Origin: Mesorhizobium carmichaelinearum
Lineage (GTDB): Bacteria > Pseudomonadota > Alphaproteobacteria > Rhizobiales > Rhizobiaceae
Length of the DNA: 64,000 nt
Assembly (NCBI RefSeq): GCF_900199455.1
Contig: NZ_FZQR01000023.1
Coordinates: forward strand, 18,284-82,283
Direction: 5' to 3'
In this document: positions 26,847-36,821 of the stretch, in pieces
Position numbering within the stretch: the stretch's first letter is position 1
Layout of the letters: the number at the start of each line of letters is the position of its first letter
The notes under the pieces: generated by a model
Databases searched by the model: none
Told to the model about the DNA's origin: nothing
Seen by the model: only the letters and a program-made list of their open reading frames with translations
Translations under genes and position numbers: made by a program

Positions 26847-28234
26847 TGTCTTGCTCCATTCTCTCCCGGATCGCGCCGCCGCACGGTGAGCACGAGATCG
26901 CTGATGTCGGTGACCTCGACGCTGTCGCCGGCCGCGATCGGTTCGTCGGCCTTTGCCCGCCAGCGCTCGCCCAGGGCCAGCACATGGCCCTCGCCGCCCT
27001 GCCAGTCGAGGATTTCGGCCGGCAGCCCGCGCATCGCCTCGCCGCCGACGCGCGGCGGGTTCTTGCGTGCCGCCCAGACATAGGTGCCGGTCAGCAGCGC
27101 CAGCCCAAGCGTCAGCGCGGCGGCGGGACCGATGACGGCCCAGGACATGGCAAAGCCCGGCCCCTCTGCCCGCAGCAGCATGGCGGCGCCGAACAGAAAG
27201 GCAGCCACGCCGCTTAGACCAAGCACTACGGTGGGGTTGAAGGCCTCGATGACGAGGAAGGCGATGCCGAGCAGCATCAGCGCAAGGCCGGTATAGTTGA
27301 TCGGCAAGAGGTTGAGCGCATAGAGGCCGAGGACGAGGCAGATGGTGCCGATGACGCCGGGCGCGACCGCGCCGGGACTGGTGAACTCGAAGACGATGCC
27401 ATAGACGCCGACCAGCATCAGGATGACCGCGATGTTCGGATCGGTGATGACGGCAAGCAGCCGGATGAACCAGCCGGGCTCCAGCGTCTCGACCGGCAGC
27501 CCCTTGGTCGCCAGCACCACTTTCTTGCCGGCCACATCGACGGTGCGCCCATCGGCCAGTTGCAACAGCTCGGTGGTGTCGTGGGCGACGAAGTCGATGA
27601 CATGCTCCTGCAGTGCCGCATTGGCCGACAGGCTCGCCGCCTCGCGCACCGCCTTCTCGCCCCAGTCGCCATTGCGCCCGCGCAGTTCGGCGAGCGAGCG
27701 GATCAGGGCGACCGCGTCATTGGTCACCTTGGCCATCATCGCGTCGCCCGCCGGCCGACCGTCCTGGCTCTTCTGGTCGCCCTGGTCTTTCTGATCGCCC
27801 TTGTCGCCGCCCGGAAGCGACGGCAGCCCGCCGATCTCGACCGGTGTCGCAGCACCCAGATTGGTGCCGGGCGCCATTGCCGCGACATGGGTGGCGTAGA
27901 GGATGTAGGTGCCGGCACTCGCCGCATGGCCGCCGGCCGGCGCGACATAGCCGATGACAGGCACCGGCGAAGCCAGGATGTCGGCGATCATCTCGCGCAT
28001 CGAGGTGACCAGCCCGCCGGGCGTATCGAGTTGCAGGATGAGGACTTCGGCGTCCCGCTTGGCGGCGACATCAAGCGCTTCCTCGAGCTGCCTGGTGCTT
28101 GCCGGCCCGATGGCGCCGTCAATGGCGACGCTCAGCGCAACCCTCTCGCTCCCAGCCGAGGAGAAGGGAGAAAATGCAGCCACGGCGACAAAGGCCGCGG
28201 CGAGAAGGGCCACCCGCGCGAAGGTCACGCTCAA
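26843..28234 (-). CDS. NfeD family membrane serine protease (ClpP-class)
   Basis: The 463-residue protein has a signal peptide or anchor, a ClpP-like protease domain (about 30-230), about five membrane helices (270-390) and a C-terminal OB-fold NfeD domain. The nucleophile lies in GGHAASAGTYI and the general-base Lys probably in MAKVTNDAVAL, as in the archaeal homologue of this family. A Gly/Asp/Lys/Gln-rich low-complexity loop (GGDKGDQKDQGDQKSQDG) interrupts the protease domain. It cleaves hydrophobic regions of membrane proteins, with slipin. The start is either TTG at 28234 or GTG at 28228, both near GGAG. Confidence 0.92.
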   Translation of the reverse strand: MSVTFARVALLAAAFVAVAAFSPFSSAGSERVALSVAIDGAIGPASTRQLEEALDVAAKRDAEVLILQLDTPGGLVTSMREMIADILASPVPVIGYVAPAGGHAASAGTYILYATHVAAMAPGTNLGAATPVEIGGLPSLPGGDKGDQKDQGDQKSQDGRPAGDAMMAKVTNDAVALIRSLAELRGRNGDWGEKAVREAASLSANAALQEHVIDFVAHDTTELLQLADGRTVDVAGKKVVLATKGLPVETLEPGWFIRLLAVITDPNIAVILMLVGVYGIVFEFTSPGAVAPGVIGTICLVLGLYALNLLPINYTGLALMLLGIAFLVIEAFNPTVVLGLSGVAAFLFGAAMLLRAEGPGFAMSWAVIGPAAALTLGLALLTGTYVWAARKNPPRVGGEAMRGLPAEILDWQGGEGHVLALGERWRAKADEPIAAGDSVEVTDISDLVLTVRRRDPGENGARQ

Positions 28235-28265
28235 AGCTCCATGGACTCAATATGGGTGGTGTCTT

Positions 28266-28314
28266 GGCGAAGTCCAATGGGGCGAAGTCCAATGGGGGCG
28301 AAGTCCAATGGGGG
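28266..28314. repeat. Three tandem copies of a 15-17-base unit
   Basis: GGCGAAGTCCAATGG occurs three times head to tail, with one or two extra G bases between copies. The array lies about 30-80 bases upstream of the NfeD start, within its probable promoter. Confidence 0.9.
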
Positions 28315-28353
28315 AGCTGACGTTTGGTGATTGGCGACCACGGCCGAGCGCGC

Positions 28354-28374
28354 ATCTCCCCTCGTCGGGGGAGA
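28354..28374. repeat. Single REP-like hairpin after the LuxR-type gene
   Basis: ATCTCCCC pairs with GGGGAGAT, followed by TGGCAGC as in the inverted pair near 2.3 kb. It lies just beyond the stop of the leftward LuxR-type gene and may mark its 3' end. Confidence 0.7.
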
Positions 28375-28398
28375 TTGGCAGCTTCAGCCGGCTCACCA

Positions 28399-29601
28399 CT
28401 ATGATCCGGGAGCCGCCAGCGGCGTGCGTATGTCCGAAACGAGTTTAACCAGATCGGCTTGGCGTCTCGTGCCGGTTTTGGCGAAGATACGGTTGAGGTG
28501 GGTCTTCAAGGTGTTTTCGCCGATGCCGAGCGACACCGCGCTTTGCGACCCGGACAATCCGCTGCCGATGCGCAGCAGGACCCGCGCCTCCGTGGGCGTA
28601 AGGTCGAACAGCGTGGTCAGAACGGCCTCCGGCAGTGGCGAGGAGGATGTCGTGGTCGACACGAAGACGGCGGCACAGGCGGGCCGGAAAGCCGCGCGCG
28701 CGGTGCCTTCGGTCAACGGCAGCACATAGGCGACCGCGGGCGGCTGGCCCGGAGCCGAAATCGGCAGGCCTATGCCGCGGGCGCCAAGCGAGGCATCCGC
28801 ATGCCCGGCACTGGCGATCGCTTCCAGCAAGGCGCGGGCCACCGCTGGATTCTGCGGCTGGAGCCGGCCCTTCCTGGAAAGAATGGGACCTTGCTCGGAA
28901 AACATCCGATCGGCAGCCGCATTCGCATGGAGGATTGCTCCGTCGGCGCCAGTAAGAACAACAGGCACAGCGAAATGGTCGAGCGTCTGGCGATAGAGAT
29001 TGGCGGTAATGCGGGTTTGATCGAACAGATCTCCGATCAGGGAAGCACGGCGCAGATGCGGCGAGAGCAAGGCCAGGAAACGCTGTTCTTCAACTGATAT
29101 TGCCCCCCTGCTGGCCCGCGTGGTGCAGCCCAGGAGCCCGATTCGGTCCGGCGTATGAACGAATTTGACGATACAGCCTTCGCGCAATCCCTGCGGTCCG
29201 GCCCAATTCCGAAAAAACGACGTCAGCTGGAGCTCGGCTTCACTCATTAGCGAAAGCGTCGTAACGGGCGTGTCGATGTCGCCGACGACCGCCGCCTTCA
29301 GTCCAGGAATTCCATCAAAGTCATAGTCTTCCTGGAGAACCCGCATTTGCGCAGGATCCCAAGGCGACTGGGCCATGAAACGACCATGATTATCGGCAGT
29401 TCTGGCAAGAGCAATTGTGGAATATGCCGCATCGACAGCTTCTGTGATACGGGTCATTACTCCTGACCAGCCCTCCGGATTCAAAACACAATCATATATA
29501 TCAGCGATAATCGAAGAAAGTACTTCGATCCCCAGCCCTTCCACCACCACCCCTCTCCCTAACATGCCCCGATCTCGCTGCTCAAGATTTCGCGGCGTCA
29601 T
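28399..29601 (-). CDS. LuxR-type HTH transcriptional regulator
   Basis: The 400-residue protein ends in a LuxR/GerE-type HTH (about 335-390: LFDLTPTEARVLLRIGSGLS, GENTLKTHLNRIFAKTGTRR). The N-terminal 300 residues have no clear known sensor domain but include a PAS-like segment (VPVVLTGADGAILHANAAAD). A GTG at 29619 or ATG at 29565 are alternative starts; none has a strong ribosome site. It is divergent from the broken AraC gene and the autotransporter, and may regulate them. Confidence 0.85.
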   Translation of the reverse strand: MTPRNLEQRDRGMLGRGVVVEGLGIEVLSSIIADIYDCVLNPEGWSGVMTRITEAVDAAYSTIALARTADNHGRFMAQSPWDPAQMRVLQEDYDFDGIPGLKAAVVGDIDTPVTTLSLMSEAELQLTSFFRNWAGPQGLREGCIVKFVHTPDRIGLLGCTTRASRGAISVEEQRFLALLSPHLRRASLIGDLFDQTRITANLYRQTLDHFAVPVVLTGADGAILHANAAADRMFSEQGPILSRKGRLQPQNPAVARALLEAIASAGHADASLGARGIGLPISAPGQPPAVAYVLPLTEGTARAAFRPACAAVFVSTTTSSSPLPEAVLTTLFDLTPTEARVLLRIGSGLSGSQSAVSLGIGENTLKTHLNRIFAKTGTRRQADLVKLVSDIRTPLAAPGS

Positions 29602-29684
29602 ACTTTCGGGTGACGCCACGCGTGATTGAGCTCGACTAAGGGGTTAAGCTGATAAGCTGAACACCAGGTGACTAATGTTGCTGG

Positions 29685-30742
29685 TTGTTCCGGGAATGGG
29701 AAGCATCGCGTTCGATTTTTTTGAAGCCGTGGGGGCTTTACCGGGGTCTTCGATTGTCGCGAGAGACGGGGTTTTCGTCGACTGATTTGCCGTCGCATCT
29801 CAGCGAACGCGATCGATTTCCCCTCTGGCAAGATATCCATGTCGCGGAGATGGCCGGTCGAATACGGCATATCGGAAGACCTGCCTTTCGAAGCTGCGAT
29901 CGAAGCCACGGCTGTCGGATCACTGGTTCTTCAGCAGATGTCCGGGACGATCAGGCACGCGACGAGGAAGGCGAGCAACATCGCCCGTGACAGCAATGGA
30001 TAACAACGATGATGGATATCTCCTGCTGATCAACAACACCGACACCGTGTTGAGTGGGGCACAAGCCGGCCGCGAATATGGTGTCGGCCCAGGAGAAGCG
30101 GTCCTGGTCACAGCATCGGAAGCGCTGAAATCGGAAGCGCTGAGAATGGCCGGCGCCGACTGGAATGTGTGGACGACCGTGGTGGTCCCACGTGCTGCCC
30201 TCATACAGACCTTCCCGCAGATCGATGACAGGCTGGCGTTGAAGATCGGCGCCGACAATGAAGCTCTCGATCTTCTCAAACGGTATTGCCAGTTGCTTGA
30301 AACCGGCCGCCCCCTTGTCTCACCCGATCTCATATCGCACGCAACAGAAACGATCGTCGATCTGATCGGGCTGGTGACAGGCGCGAAGGGCGAGGCTGCC
30401 GAACTGGCCGGCCCGCGGGGCCTGCGGGCAGCCAGGCTGCAGGCAGTCCTGGCCAAGATCGCGGACAATTTCGCCAGTCCCGGCATCTCCGCGCAAGGCG
30501 TCGCAAAGGAACTCGGCCTGTCGGCGCGCTATGTCCAGGATTTGCTTCAGGAGACAGGCATCAGCTTCTCCGAGCGCGTTCTCGAACTGCGCTTGCAGAG
30601 CGCCCATAGGATGCTGTCGCAGAGGAATAGTGTCGAGATGCGGGTCGGCGAAATCGCCATGACAAGCGGATTCAGCGATGTGTCTTACTTCAATCGCTGC
30701 TTCCGTCGTCGCTTCGGCTATACGCCAACGGGCGCCAGATAA
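29685..30742 (+). pseudogene. AraC family regulator disrupted by two frameshifts
   Basis: An intact AraC C-terminus lies at 29987-30742: a linker region then two HTH motifs (ISAQGVAKELGLSARYVQDL, VGEIAMTSGFSDVSYFNRCF). Its natural N-terminus is spread over two other frames. One frame reads TDLPSHLSERDRFPLWQDIH up to about 29850, the standard start of an AraC-binding-like domain; a second continues VEYGISEDLPFEAAIEATAV to a TAA at 30001, and the third resumes with DNNDDGYLLLINN. Two indels are thus needed to restore one protein. Either the gene is dead, or the downstream piece is made from GTG 29987/ATG 29996 as a sensor-less DNA-binding protein. It lies just upstream of the autotransporter. 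Confidence 0.75.
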
Positions 30743-30972
30743 ACCTGGGCACGTCCGACAACGGCCAGGCGACGCGATTTCCGGTTTCCTCTCCGTCAGA
30801 AGCCGATGCCCAAAGCGCCTGGGGCGATCGATGATGCAATTTCACCACAAGTGCGCAGAAATGCGCTCGGCACCTCTTTCCAGTCCAATTCCAGTGCGGT
30901 CCTGCCCAAGACAACGCCTGGCCGTAATGACATGTCGGCTGTGGGCAAACGACTGTCGCGTCGGGGGATTGA

Positions 30973-33900
30973 ATGCAGCAGAATATGTTCGGAAGCCGCA
31001 AGGCGTCGCTGACTTTCGTCGCGCCGACGAGTTACCTCAACCTACGCGACAACCTGCGCTCGCAGGCGAGTCGGCTTGCGCTGCGATCCGCAATCGGCAT
31101 CGCCACGGCTGCGGGCGTGAGCCTGCTGGCACCCGCCCAGGCCTGGGCGGATTGTCTCGTCGGCGCGACCACTGTCCAATGCGACACGACCTCCACCACC
31201 GACACGACATTTCCCGCCAACGCACCCAGTGACCGCGCCTATCAGGGCTTGTTGCCCGTGTCGGTCGACGTGACCGTCGATGCGGGAACGACGATAAGCG
31301 GGAATGGCCTTGCGGTCACCAACACCGGCACCGGCGGCGTCACCGTCACCAACAATGGCACGATCAGCGTCGATACCGGCAACACGCCGACCGCGGGCGG
31401 CACAGCGGCGCTGTCGATCTCGGCGGCCGGCGGCGCGGTCACCTACACGGGTGGAAACATCATCAACCATGGCGCCGGCAACGCGTTCGATGTGTCGCAA
31501 ACGGCCGGCGCCGGTTCGGTGAGCATCAACGTCTCCGGCAATATCTTTTCGGCGACAGGCGAAGGCATCGTCATCCGCGACGTCGCGACCAGCACCGGCA
31601 TTTCGGTGACCACCAACGATGTCACCGCGCTGACGGCGGGCAAGGACGCGATCGACGCCCAGAGCCAGTCGTTGACAGGCAATGTCGTCGAGGTTGCCAA
31701 CGGCAACCTCCAGGCGGGCAATGCCGGCATGGTGGCCGCGATCCTCAACGCCGCGGCGACCGGCAACATCGACGTGACCGCCAACGGATCGCTCGACGCC
31801 CGCTTCGGCATCGATGCCGAGAACTTCGGCTCGGGCTCGACCAGTGTGACCACGGTCGGCCCGGTCAATGTGACCACCGGCAACGGCATCTTCGCGCTGT
31901 CGACCGGCGGCAATGTCATCGTGAACGCGGGCGATGTCACCTCGACCGGCAACACCGCGATCATCGCCCAGCAGACCAAGGTCGCTGGTACCGGCTTGAT
32001 CGGCGTGACCGCGGGCAACGTCTCGGGCACGACGGGCATCGATGCGCACAACTTCGGTACGGGCGACATCGGCATCGTCGCCAATGGCACGGTGACCGGC
32101 ACTGCCGCCGAGGGCATCAAGGCTGTCGGCAACGCCGGCGTGTTCGTGTCTGTGAACCAGACGGTGACTGGCGCGACGCTTGGCCTGAGTTTGGTTGGCG
32201 GGACCGGCGGCACGGGGAACATCTCGGTGATCGGCAGCGGCGGGTTCGTCGGCGGCACCGGCGACGCGGCAAACATCAAGAACAACGGCTCGGGCAGTGT
32301 CACGGTCGACATCTCGGGCGCGAGCAGCTCGACCGGCGGCGAAGGCATCTTCGTGCGCGACACCTCGGCCGGCGGCAATATCAGCGTCATCACGGGCGCG
32401 GTGACCGCGCTGACGGCGGGCAAGGACGCCATCGACGTCCAGTCGCAGTCGCTGACCGGCAATATCACGGAGGTTGCCAACGGCAACCTCCAGGCCGGCA
32501 ATGCCGGCATGGTGGCCGCGATCCTCAACGCCGCGGCGACCGGCAACATCGACGTGACCGCCAACGGATCGCTCGACGCCCGCTTCGGCATCGATGCCGA
32601 GAACTTCGGCTCGGGCTCGACCAGTGTGACCACGGTCGGCCCGGTCAATGTGACCACCGGCAACGGCATCTTCGCGCTGTCGACCGGCGGCAATGTCATC
32701 GTGAACGCGGGCGATGTCACCTCGACCGGCAACACCGCGATCATCGCCCAGCAGACCAAGGTCGCTGGTACCGGCTTGATCGGCGTGACCGCGGGCAACG
32801 TCTCGGGCACGACGGGCATCGATGCGCACAACTTCGGTACGGGCGACATCGGCATCGTCGCCAATGGCACGGTGACCGGCACTGCCGCCGAGGGCATCAA
32901 GGCTGTCGGCAACGCCGGCGTGTTCGTGTCTGTGAACCAGACGGTGACTGGCGCGACGCTTGGCCTGAGTTTGGTTGGCGGGACCGGCGGCACGGGGAAC
33001 ATCTCGGTGATCGGCAGCGGCGGGTTCGTCGGCGGCACCGGCGACGCGGCAAACATCAAGAACAACGGCTCGGGCACGGTCACGGTCGACATCTCGGGCG
33101 CCAGCAGCTCGACCGGCGGCGAAGGCATCTTCGTGCGCGACGTGGCGACCAGCACCGGCATCAGCGTGACCACAGGCGCGGTCACCGCGCTGACGGCGGG
33201 CAAGGACGCGATCGACGTCCAGAGCCAGTCGTTGACAGGCAATGTCATCGAGGTCGCCAACGGCAATCTCCAGGCGGGCAACGCCGGCATGGTGGCCGCG
33301 ATCCTCAACGCTGCGGCGACCGGCTATATCTCTGTGACCGCCAACGGGTCGCTCGACGCCCGGTTCGGCATCGATGCCGAGAACTTCGGCTCGGGCTCGA
33401 CCAGTGTCATCACGGTTGGTCCCGTTACCGCGACCACCGGCAACGGCATCTTTGCGCTGACGACCGGCGGCACCGCCGTCGTGATCGCGGGGGATGTCAC
33501 CTCGACCGGCAACACCGCGATCATCGCCCAGCAGACCAAGGTCGCTGGCACGGGCCTGGTCGACGTGACCGCAGGCAACGTCTCGGGCACGACAGGTATC
33601 GATGCGCACAACTTCGGCACGGGCGCGACCAGCGTCACCGCCAATGGCACGGTGACCGGCACGCTCGCCGAGGGCATCAAGGCGACCGGCAACGGCGCGG
33701 TGAGCGTATCGGTCGCCGACACGGTGACCGGCGCGACGCGCGGCCTCAGTCTGGTTGGCGGCACCGGCGGCACGGGGAACATCTCGGTGACCGGCACCGG
33801 CGGGTTCGTCGGCGGCAGCGGCGACGCGGCAAACATCCTCAATGGCGGCTCGGGCACGGTCACGGTCGACATCTCGGGCGCCAGCAGCTCGACCGGCGGC

Positions 33901-36171
33901 GAAGGCATCTTCGTGCGCGACACTTCGGCCGGCGGCAAGATCAGCGTCACCACCGGCGCGGTCACCGCGCTGACGGCTGGCAAGGATGGCATCGACGTCC
34001 AGAGCCACTCGGTGATCGGCAATATCACCGAGGTCGCCAATGGCGACATCAAGGCCGGCAATGCCGGCATGGTGGCCGCCTTCCTCAACGCTGCGGCCGT
34101 CGGCAACATCGACGTGACCGCCAACGGATCGATCGATGCGCGGTTCGGCATCGACGCCGAGAACTTCGGCTCGGGCTCGACCAAGGTGACCACGGTCGGC
34201 CCGGTGACCACGACCAACGGCAACGGCATCTTCGCGCGGTCGAGCGGCGGCGACGTGACGGTCAACGCCGGCGATGTCACCTCCACCGGCAACACCGCCA
34301 TCGTCGCACGACAGACCGGCGTTGGCGCGATCGCCATCACCACCAGCGGCACCGTCGAAGGCTCCCTCGCGGCGATCGACGCACAATCAAACGCCGGCCA
34401 CGCGATCGGCATCACTCTTTCCGGCGCGACGCACAACAGCGCTCAGACGGCCACGGCGCTGGTCATCAACACCGCCGGCGGCGCCACCACGCTCACCAAT
34501 GACGGCGCGCTGCTTGGCCGGGTGACGCTTGGCGACTTCGTCGACAAGGTGACCAACAACGCCACCTGGACGACCGGCGGCACCAGCCAGTTCGGCGCCG
34601 GCTTCGACAGCTTGATCAACGCGGCCTCGGCAACGCTCGTCACCGCCAGCATTGGCGCATCACTCGAGACCACGACCTTCAGCGGCCTCGAATCCCTGTC
34701 GAATTCCGGACTTTTGACCATGCAGGACGGCGGCGCCGGCGACCGCACCCTGGTTTCGGGCAATGTGACGCTGGCGGCCGGCTCGACCTACGCCATCGAC
34801 ATCGGCGGGGCTCAGTCGGATCTGCTTCATGCCTCCGGCACCGCCGACATCACCGGCTCGACGCTGGCGGTCAATATACAGGGCGGCCTGCAGTTCGGTT
34901 CCCACTATACGGTGCTGACCGCCGATCTCGGACTGGCCGGCCACTTCGCCGACGTGACAGGAATCACCAACACCGCGTTCCTGTCGGTGATCGATACCTA
35001 TGACTTCAACAACGCCTATCTCGACGTGTTGAAGACGCAAACCTTCGCCGATGCCGGGCTGACGCCCAACCAGATCGCGACCGGCCAAGGGCTCGACAGC
35101 ATTCCGGCATCCGGATCACTGTTCAATGCCGTCGCCGGCCTGGCCACCGACGCCGAGGCACGCGCCGCCTTCGACCAACTGTCGGGTGAGATCCATGCCT
35201 CGGCCAAGGGAATGCTGGTGGAGGACTCGAGCTTCATCCGCGACGCCGCCAGCAACCGCATCGCTGCAGCCTTCGGCGATGCTGGTGCCGCCGCATTGCC
35301 GGTCATGGCCTATGGCGAAGGCGGGCCGGAAATGGTCGCCGCCGACACCGACCGCTTCGCCGTCTGGGGCCAGGCCTTCGGCTCCTGGGGCAACACGGAT
35401 TCCGACGGCAACGCCGCCGCCTTCGACCGCTCGACAGGCGGCCTGCTGGCCGGCGCCGACACGCTGGTCGGCGGCTGGCGCGTCGGCCTGCTCGGCGGGT
35501 ACAGCCATTCCTCCTTCAACGCCGACGATCGTAATTCCTCCGGCAAGAGCGACAACTACCATCTCGGCCTCTATGGCGGCACCAACTGGGGCGCCATCGC
35601 CTTCCGCACCGGTGCGGCCTATAGCTGGAGCAGCCTCTCGACACATCGCTCCGTTGCCTTCAACGGCTTCGCGGATGCGCTGTCGGCCGACTACGATGCC
35701 GGCACCGCGCAGGTCTTTGGCGAACTCGCCTACAAGGCCGGAGCGGGCCGCTTCAAGTTCGAGCCTTTCGCCAATCTCGCTTATGTCAGCGTGCACACGG
35801 ACGGCTTCACCGAAACAGGTGGCGCTGCCGCACTGACCAGTGCCGGTTCGACCACCGACGCGACCTTCACCACGCTCGGGTTGCGGGGCTCGACCGACTT
35901 CGCGCTGGGCGGCATCGACGCCACCGCGCGCGGCACGCTCGGCTGGCGCCATGCCTTTGGCGATGTCACGCCGACCTCCAGTTTCGCCTTCGCTGGCGGC
36001 AACGCCTTCACCATCGCCGGCGTGCCGATCGCCAAGGACAGCGCGATCATCGAGGCTGGTATCGACATGAAAATGTCGCCCAATGCGACGCTCGGCCTGT
36101 CCTATACCGGGCAATTCGGCGGCGGCACGGTCGATAACGGCGCCAGGGCAAACCTCAGCGTCAAGTTCTGA
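30973..36171 (+). CDS. Repetitive autotransporter adhesin-like protein
   Basis: The 1732-residue protein has an extended signal region (about 1-60, ending APAQAWA), a long Gly/Thr/Asn/Ala-rich beta-helical passenger and a C-terminal autotransporter beta-barrel (about 1440-1732) ending in Phe (NLSVKF). The barrel segment has aromatic-alternating strands such as FRTGAAYSWSSLSTH. The passenger is mainly four periods of 260 residues, each with GKDAIDVQSQSLTGN, DARFGIDAENFGSGST and GTTGIDAHNFGTG blocks. It is expected to be secreted by type V transport and displayed at the cell surface for adhesion or aggregation. Regulators lie immediately upstream. Confidence 0.92.
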   Translation: MQQNMFGSRKASLTFVAPTSYLNLRDNLRSQASRLALRSAIGIATAAGVSLLAPAQAWADCLVGATTVQCDTTSTTDTTFPANAPSDRAYQGLLPVSVDVTVDAGTTISGNGLAVTNTGTGGVTVTNNGTISVDTGNTPTAGGTAALSISAAGGAVTYTGGNIINHGAGNAFDVSQTAGAGSVSINVSGNIFSATGEGIVIRDVATSTGISVTTNDVTALTAGKDAIDAQSQSLTGNVVEVANGNLQAGNAGMVAAILNAAATGNIDVTANGSLDARFGIDAENFGSGSTSVTTVGPVNVTTGNGIFALSTGGNVIVNAGDVTSTGNTAIIAQQTKVAGTGLIGVTAGNVSGTTGIDAHNFGTGDIGIVANGTVTGTAAEGIKAVGNAGVFVSVNQTVTGATLGLSLVGGTGGTGNISVIGSGGFVGGTGDAANIKNNGSGSVTVDISGASSSTGGEGIFVRDTSAGGNISVITGAVTALTAGKDAIDVQSQSLTGNITEVANGNLQAGNAGMVAAILNAAATGNIDVTANGSLDARFGIDAENFGSGSTSVTTVGPVNVTTGNGIFALSTGGNVIVNAGDVTSTGNTAIIAQQTKVAGTGLIGVTAGNVSGTTGIDAHNFGTGDIGIVANGTVTGTAAEGIKAVGNAGVFVSVNQTVTGATLGLSLVGGTGGTGNISVIGSGGFVGGTGDAANIKNNGSGTVTVDISGASSSTGGEGIFVRDVATSTGISVTTGAVTALTAGKDAIDVQSQSLTGNVIEVANGNLQAGNAGMVAAILNAAATGYISVTANGSLDARFGIDAENFGSGSTSVITVGPVTATTGNGIFALTTGGTAVVIAGDVTSTGNTAIIAQQTKVAGTGLVDVTAGNVSGTTGIDAHNFGTGATSVTANGTVTGTLAEGIKATGNGAVSVSVADTVTGATRGLSLVGGTGGTGNISVTGTGGFVGGSGDAANILNGGSGTVTVDISGASSSTGGEGIFVRDTSAGGKISVTTGAVTALTAGKDGIDVQSHSVIGNITEVANGDIKAGNAGMVAAFLNAAAVGNIDVTANGSIDARFGIDAENFGSGSTKVTTVGPVTTTNGNGIFARSSGGDVTVNAGDVTSTGNTAIVARQTGVGAIAITTSGTVEGSLAAIDAQSNAGHAIGITLSGATHNSAQTATALVINTAGGATTLTNDGALLGRVTLGDFVDKVTNNATWTTGGTSQFGAGFDSLINAASATLVTASIGASLETTTFSGLESLSNSGLLTMQDGGAGDRTLVSGNVTLAAGSTYAIDIGGAQSDLLHASGTADITGSTLAVNIQGGLQFGSHYTVLTADLGLAGHFADVTGITNTAFLSVIDTYDFNNAYLDVLKTQTFADAGLTPNQIATGQGLDSIPASGSLFNAVAGLATDAEARAAFDQLSGEIHASAKGMLVEDSSFIRDAASNRIAAAFGDAGAAALPVMAYGEGGPEMVAADTDRFAVWGQAFGSWGNTDSDGNAAAFDRSTGGLLAGADTLVGGWRVGLLGGYSHSSFNADDRNSSGKSDNYHLGLYGGTNWGAIAFRTGAAYSWSSLSTHRSVAFNGFADALSADYDAGTAQVFGELAYKAGAGRFKFEPFANLAYVSVHTDGFTETGGAAALTSAGSTTDATFTTLGLRGSTDFALGGIDATARGTLGWRHAFGDVTPTSSFAFAGGNAFTIAGVPIAKDSAIIEAGIDMKMSPNATLGLSYTGQFGGGTVDNGARANLSVKF
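31561..34300 (+). repeat. 780-bp tandem repeats inside the autotransporter gene
   Basis: Period starts fall at about 31561, 32341, 33121 and 33901 (the last partial). Copies one and two are identical by eye over roughly 580 bases (31717-32296 against 32497-33076), whereas copies three and four have diverged. The exact match points to recent duplication or gene conversion. Confidence 0.92.
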
Positions 36172-36821
36172 CGACAGCAGGCCACCGGGTCACCGCCAGA
36201 TTGACGTCGCCGTGCGGCCGATGCGTCCGTCCCTACTCCGGCGACGGCACCGGCGGCTTCGAGGTCAGCGCGGCGCCGGCGGCCGCGACAATGACGGCGG
36301 CGATGCCCGCCAGTTGCGGCGAGGTCAGGCCCCCGTGCAGGAACAGGAAGCCGGCCAGCGCGCCAACCTCGGCTCCAGGCAGGTCAGCGTGCCATAGATG
36401 CGGGCCGGCATGCCGGTCAGCGCCACCATCTCCAGGAAGAACGGCAGCGCGCTTGATAACAGGCTGACATGCCGACCCGGTCCGTCGGCTGCTTCCCGGC
36501 TGCTCCGTGAACTGGGCCTATAAGCGCGCTGTCCAGACTTCTACCCGCCAGAACGGGTCCCACACAAACAGCCGGACAACCGAAGGGCGATATTCTCAAA
36601 AAAGGCAGGGCGGACTCGCACAAGATACTTCCGTCAATGTGTAATCGTCGGAGAACAGTTCTCTGCTGCAAATAAATAGCCTCGACACACAACTTCTGTT
36701 GATTTCCCGGAAAAAATTTCTCGCGTATAGTGCCAATCCGAGGGCCATGGAAGCCGTAGAGAGCACCCATGCCTGAAACAGGGGATTTTCAAACATCGAG
36801 TTGTAACTGGGGGGACGGGAC
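36172..36821. other. Intergenic region left of the unknown membrane-protein gene
   Basis: The first part (36231-36468) is a detached copy of the 3' end of the RhtA-like exporter gene. The remainder is lower in GC and carries the promoter and leader of the membrane-protein gene, ending in GGGGGGACGGGAC before its ATG. No intact gene is present. Confidence 0.6.
36231..36468 (-). pseudogene. Detached 3' end of an RhtA-like exporter gene
   Basis: This segment matches 38574-38812, the 3' end of the intact EamA/RhtA-like gene, at about 90% identity by eye, and includes the same stop codon position. One base is missing near 36388, which breaks the frame. Similarity stops abruptly at both ends. The two copies are in direct orientation and flank the unknown membrane-protein gene. 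Confidence 0.88.

Noticed and set aside
31561..34300. CRISPR array suggested by regular repeats
   Set aside because: The period is 780 bases, in frame, within a coding sequence; no short repeats with unique spacers are present.
31042..34386. Very long antisense reading frames (1114 and 621 codons) across the autotransporter gene
   Set aside because: They mirror the 780-bp repeats and high GC of the real gene, have no family features, and lack ribosome sites. The sense frame has a signal peptide and a beta-barrel.
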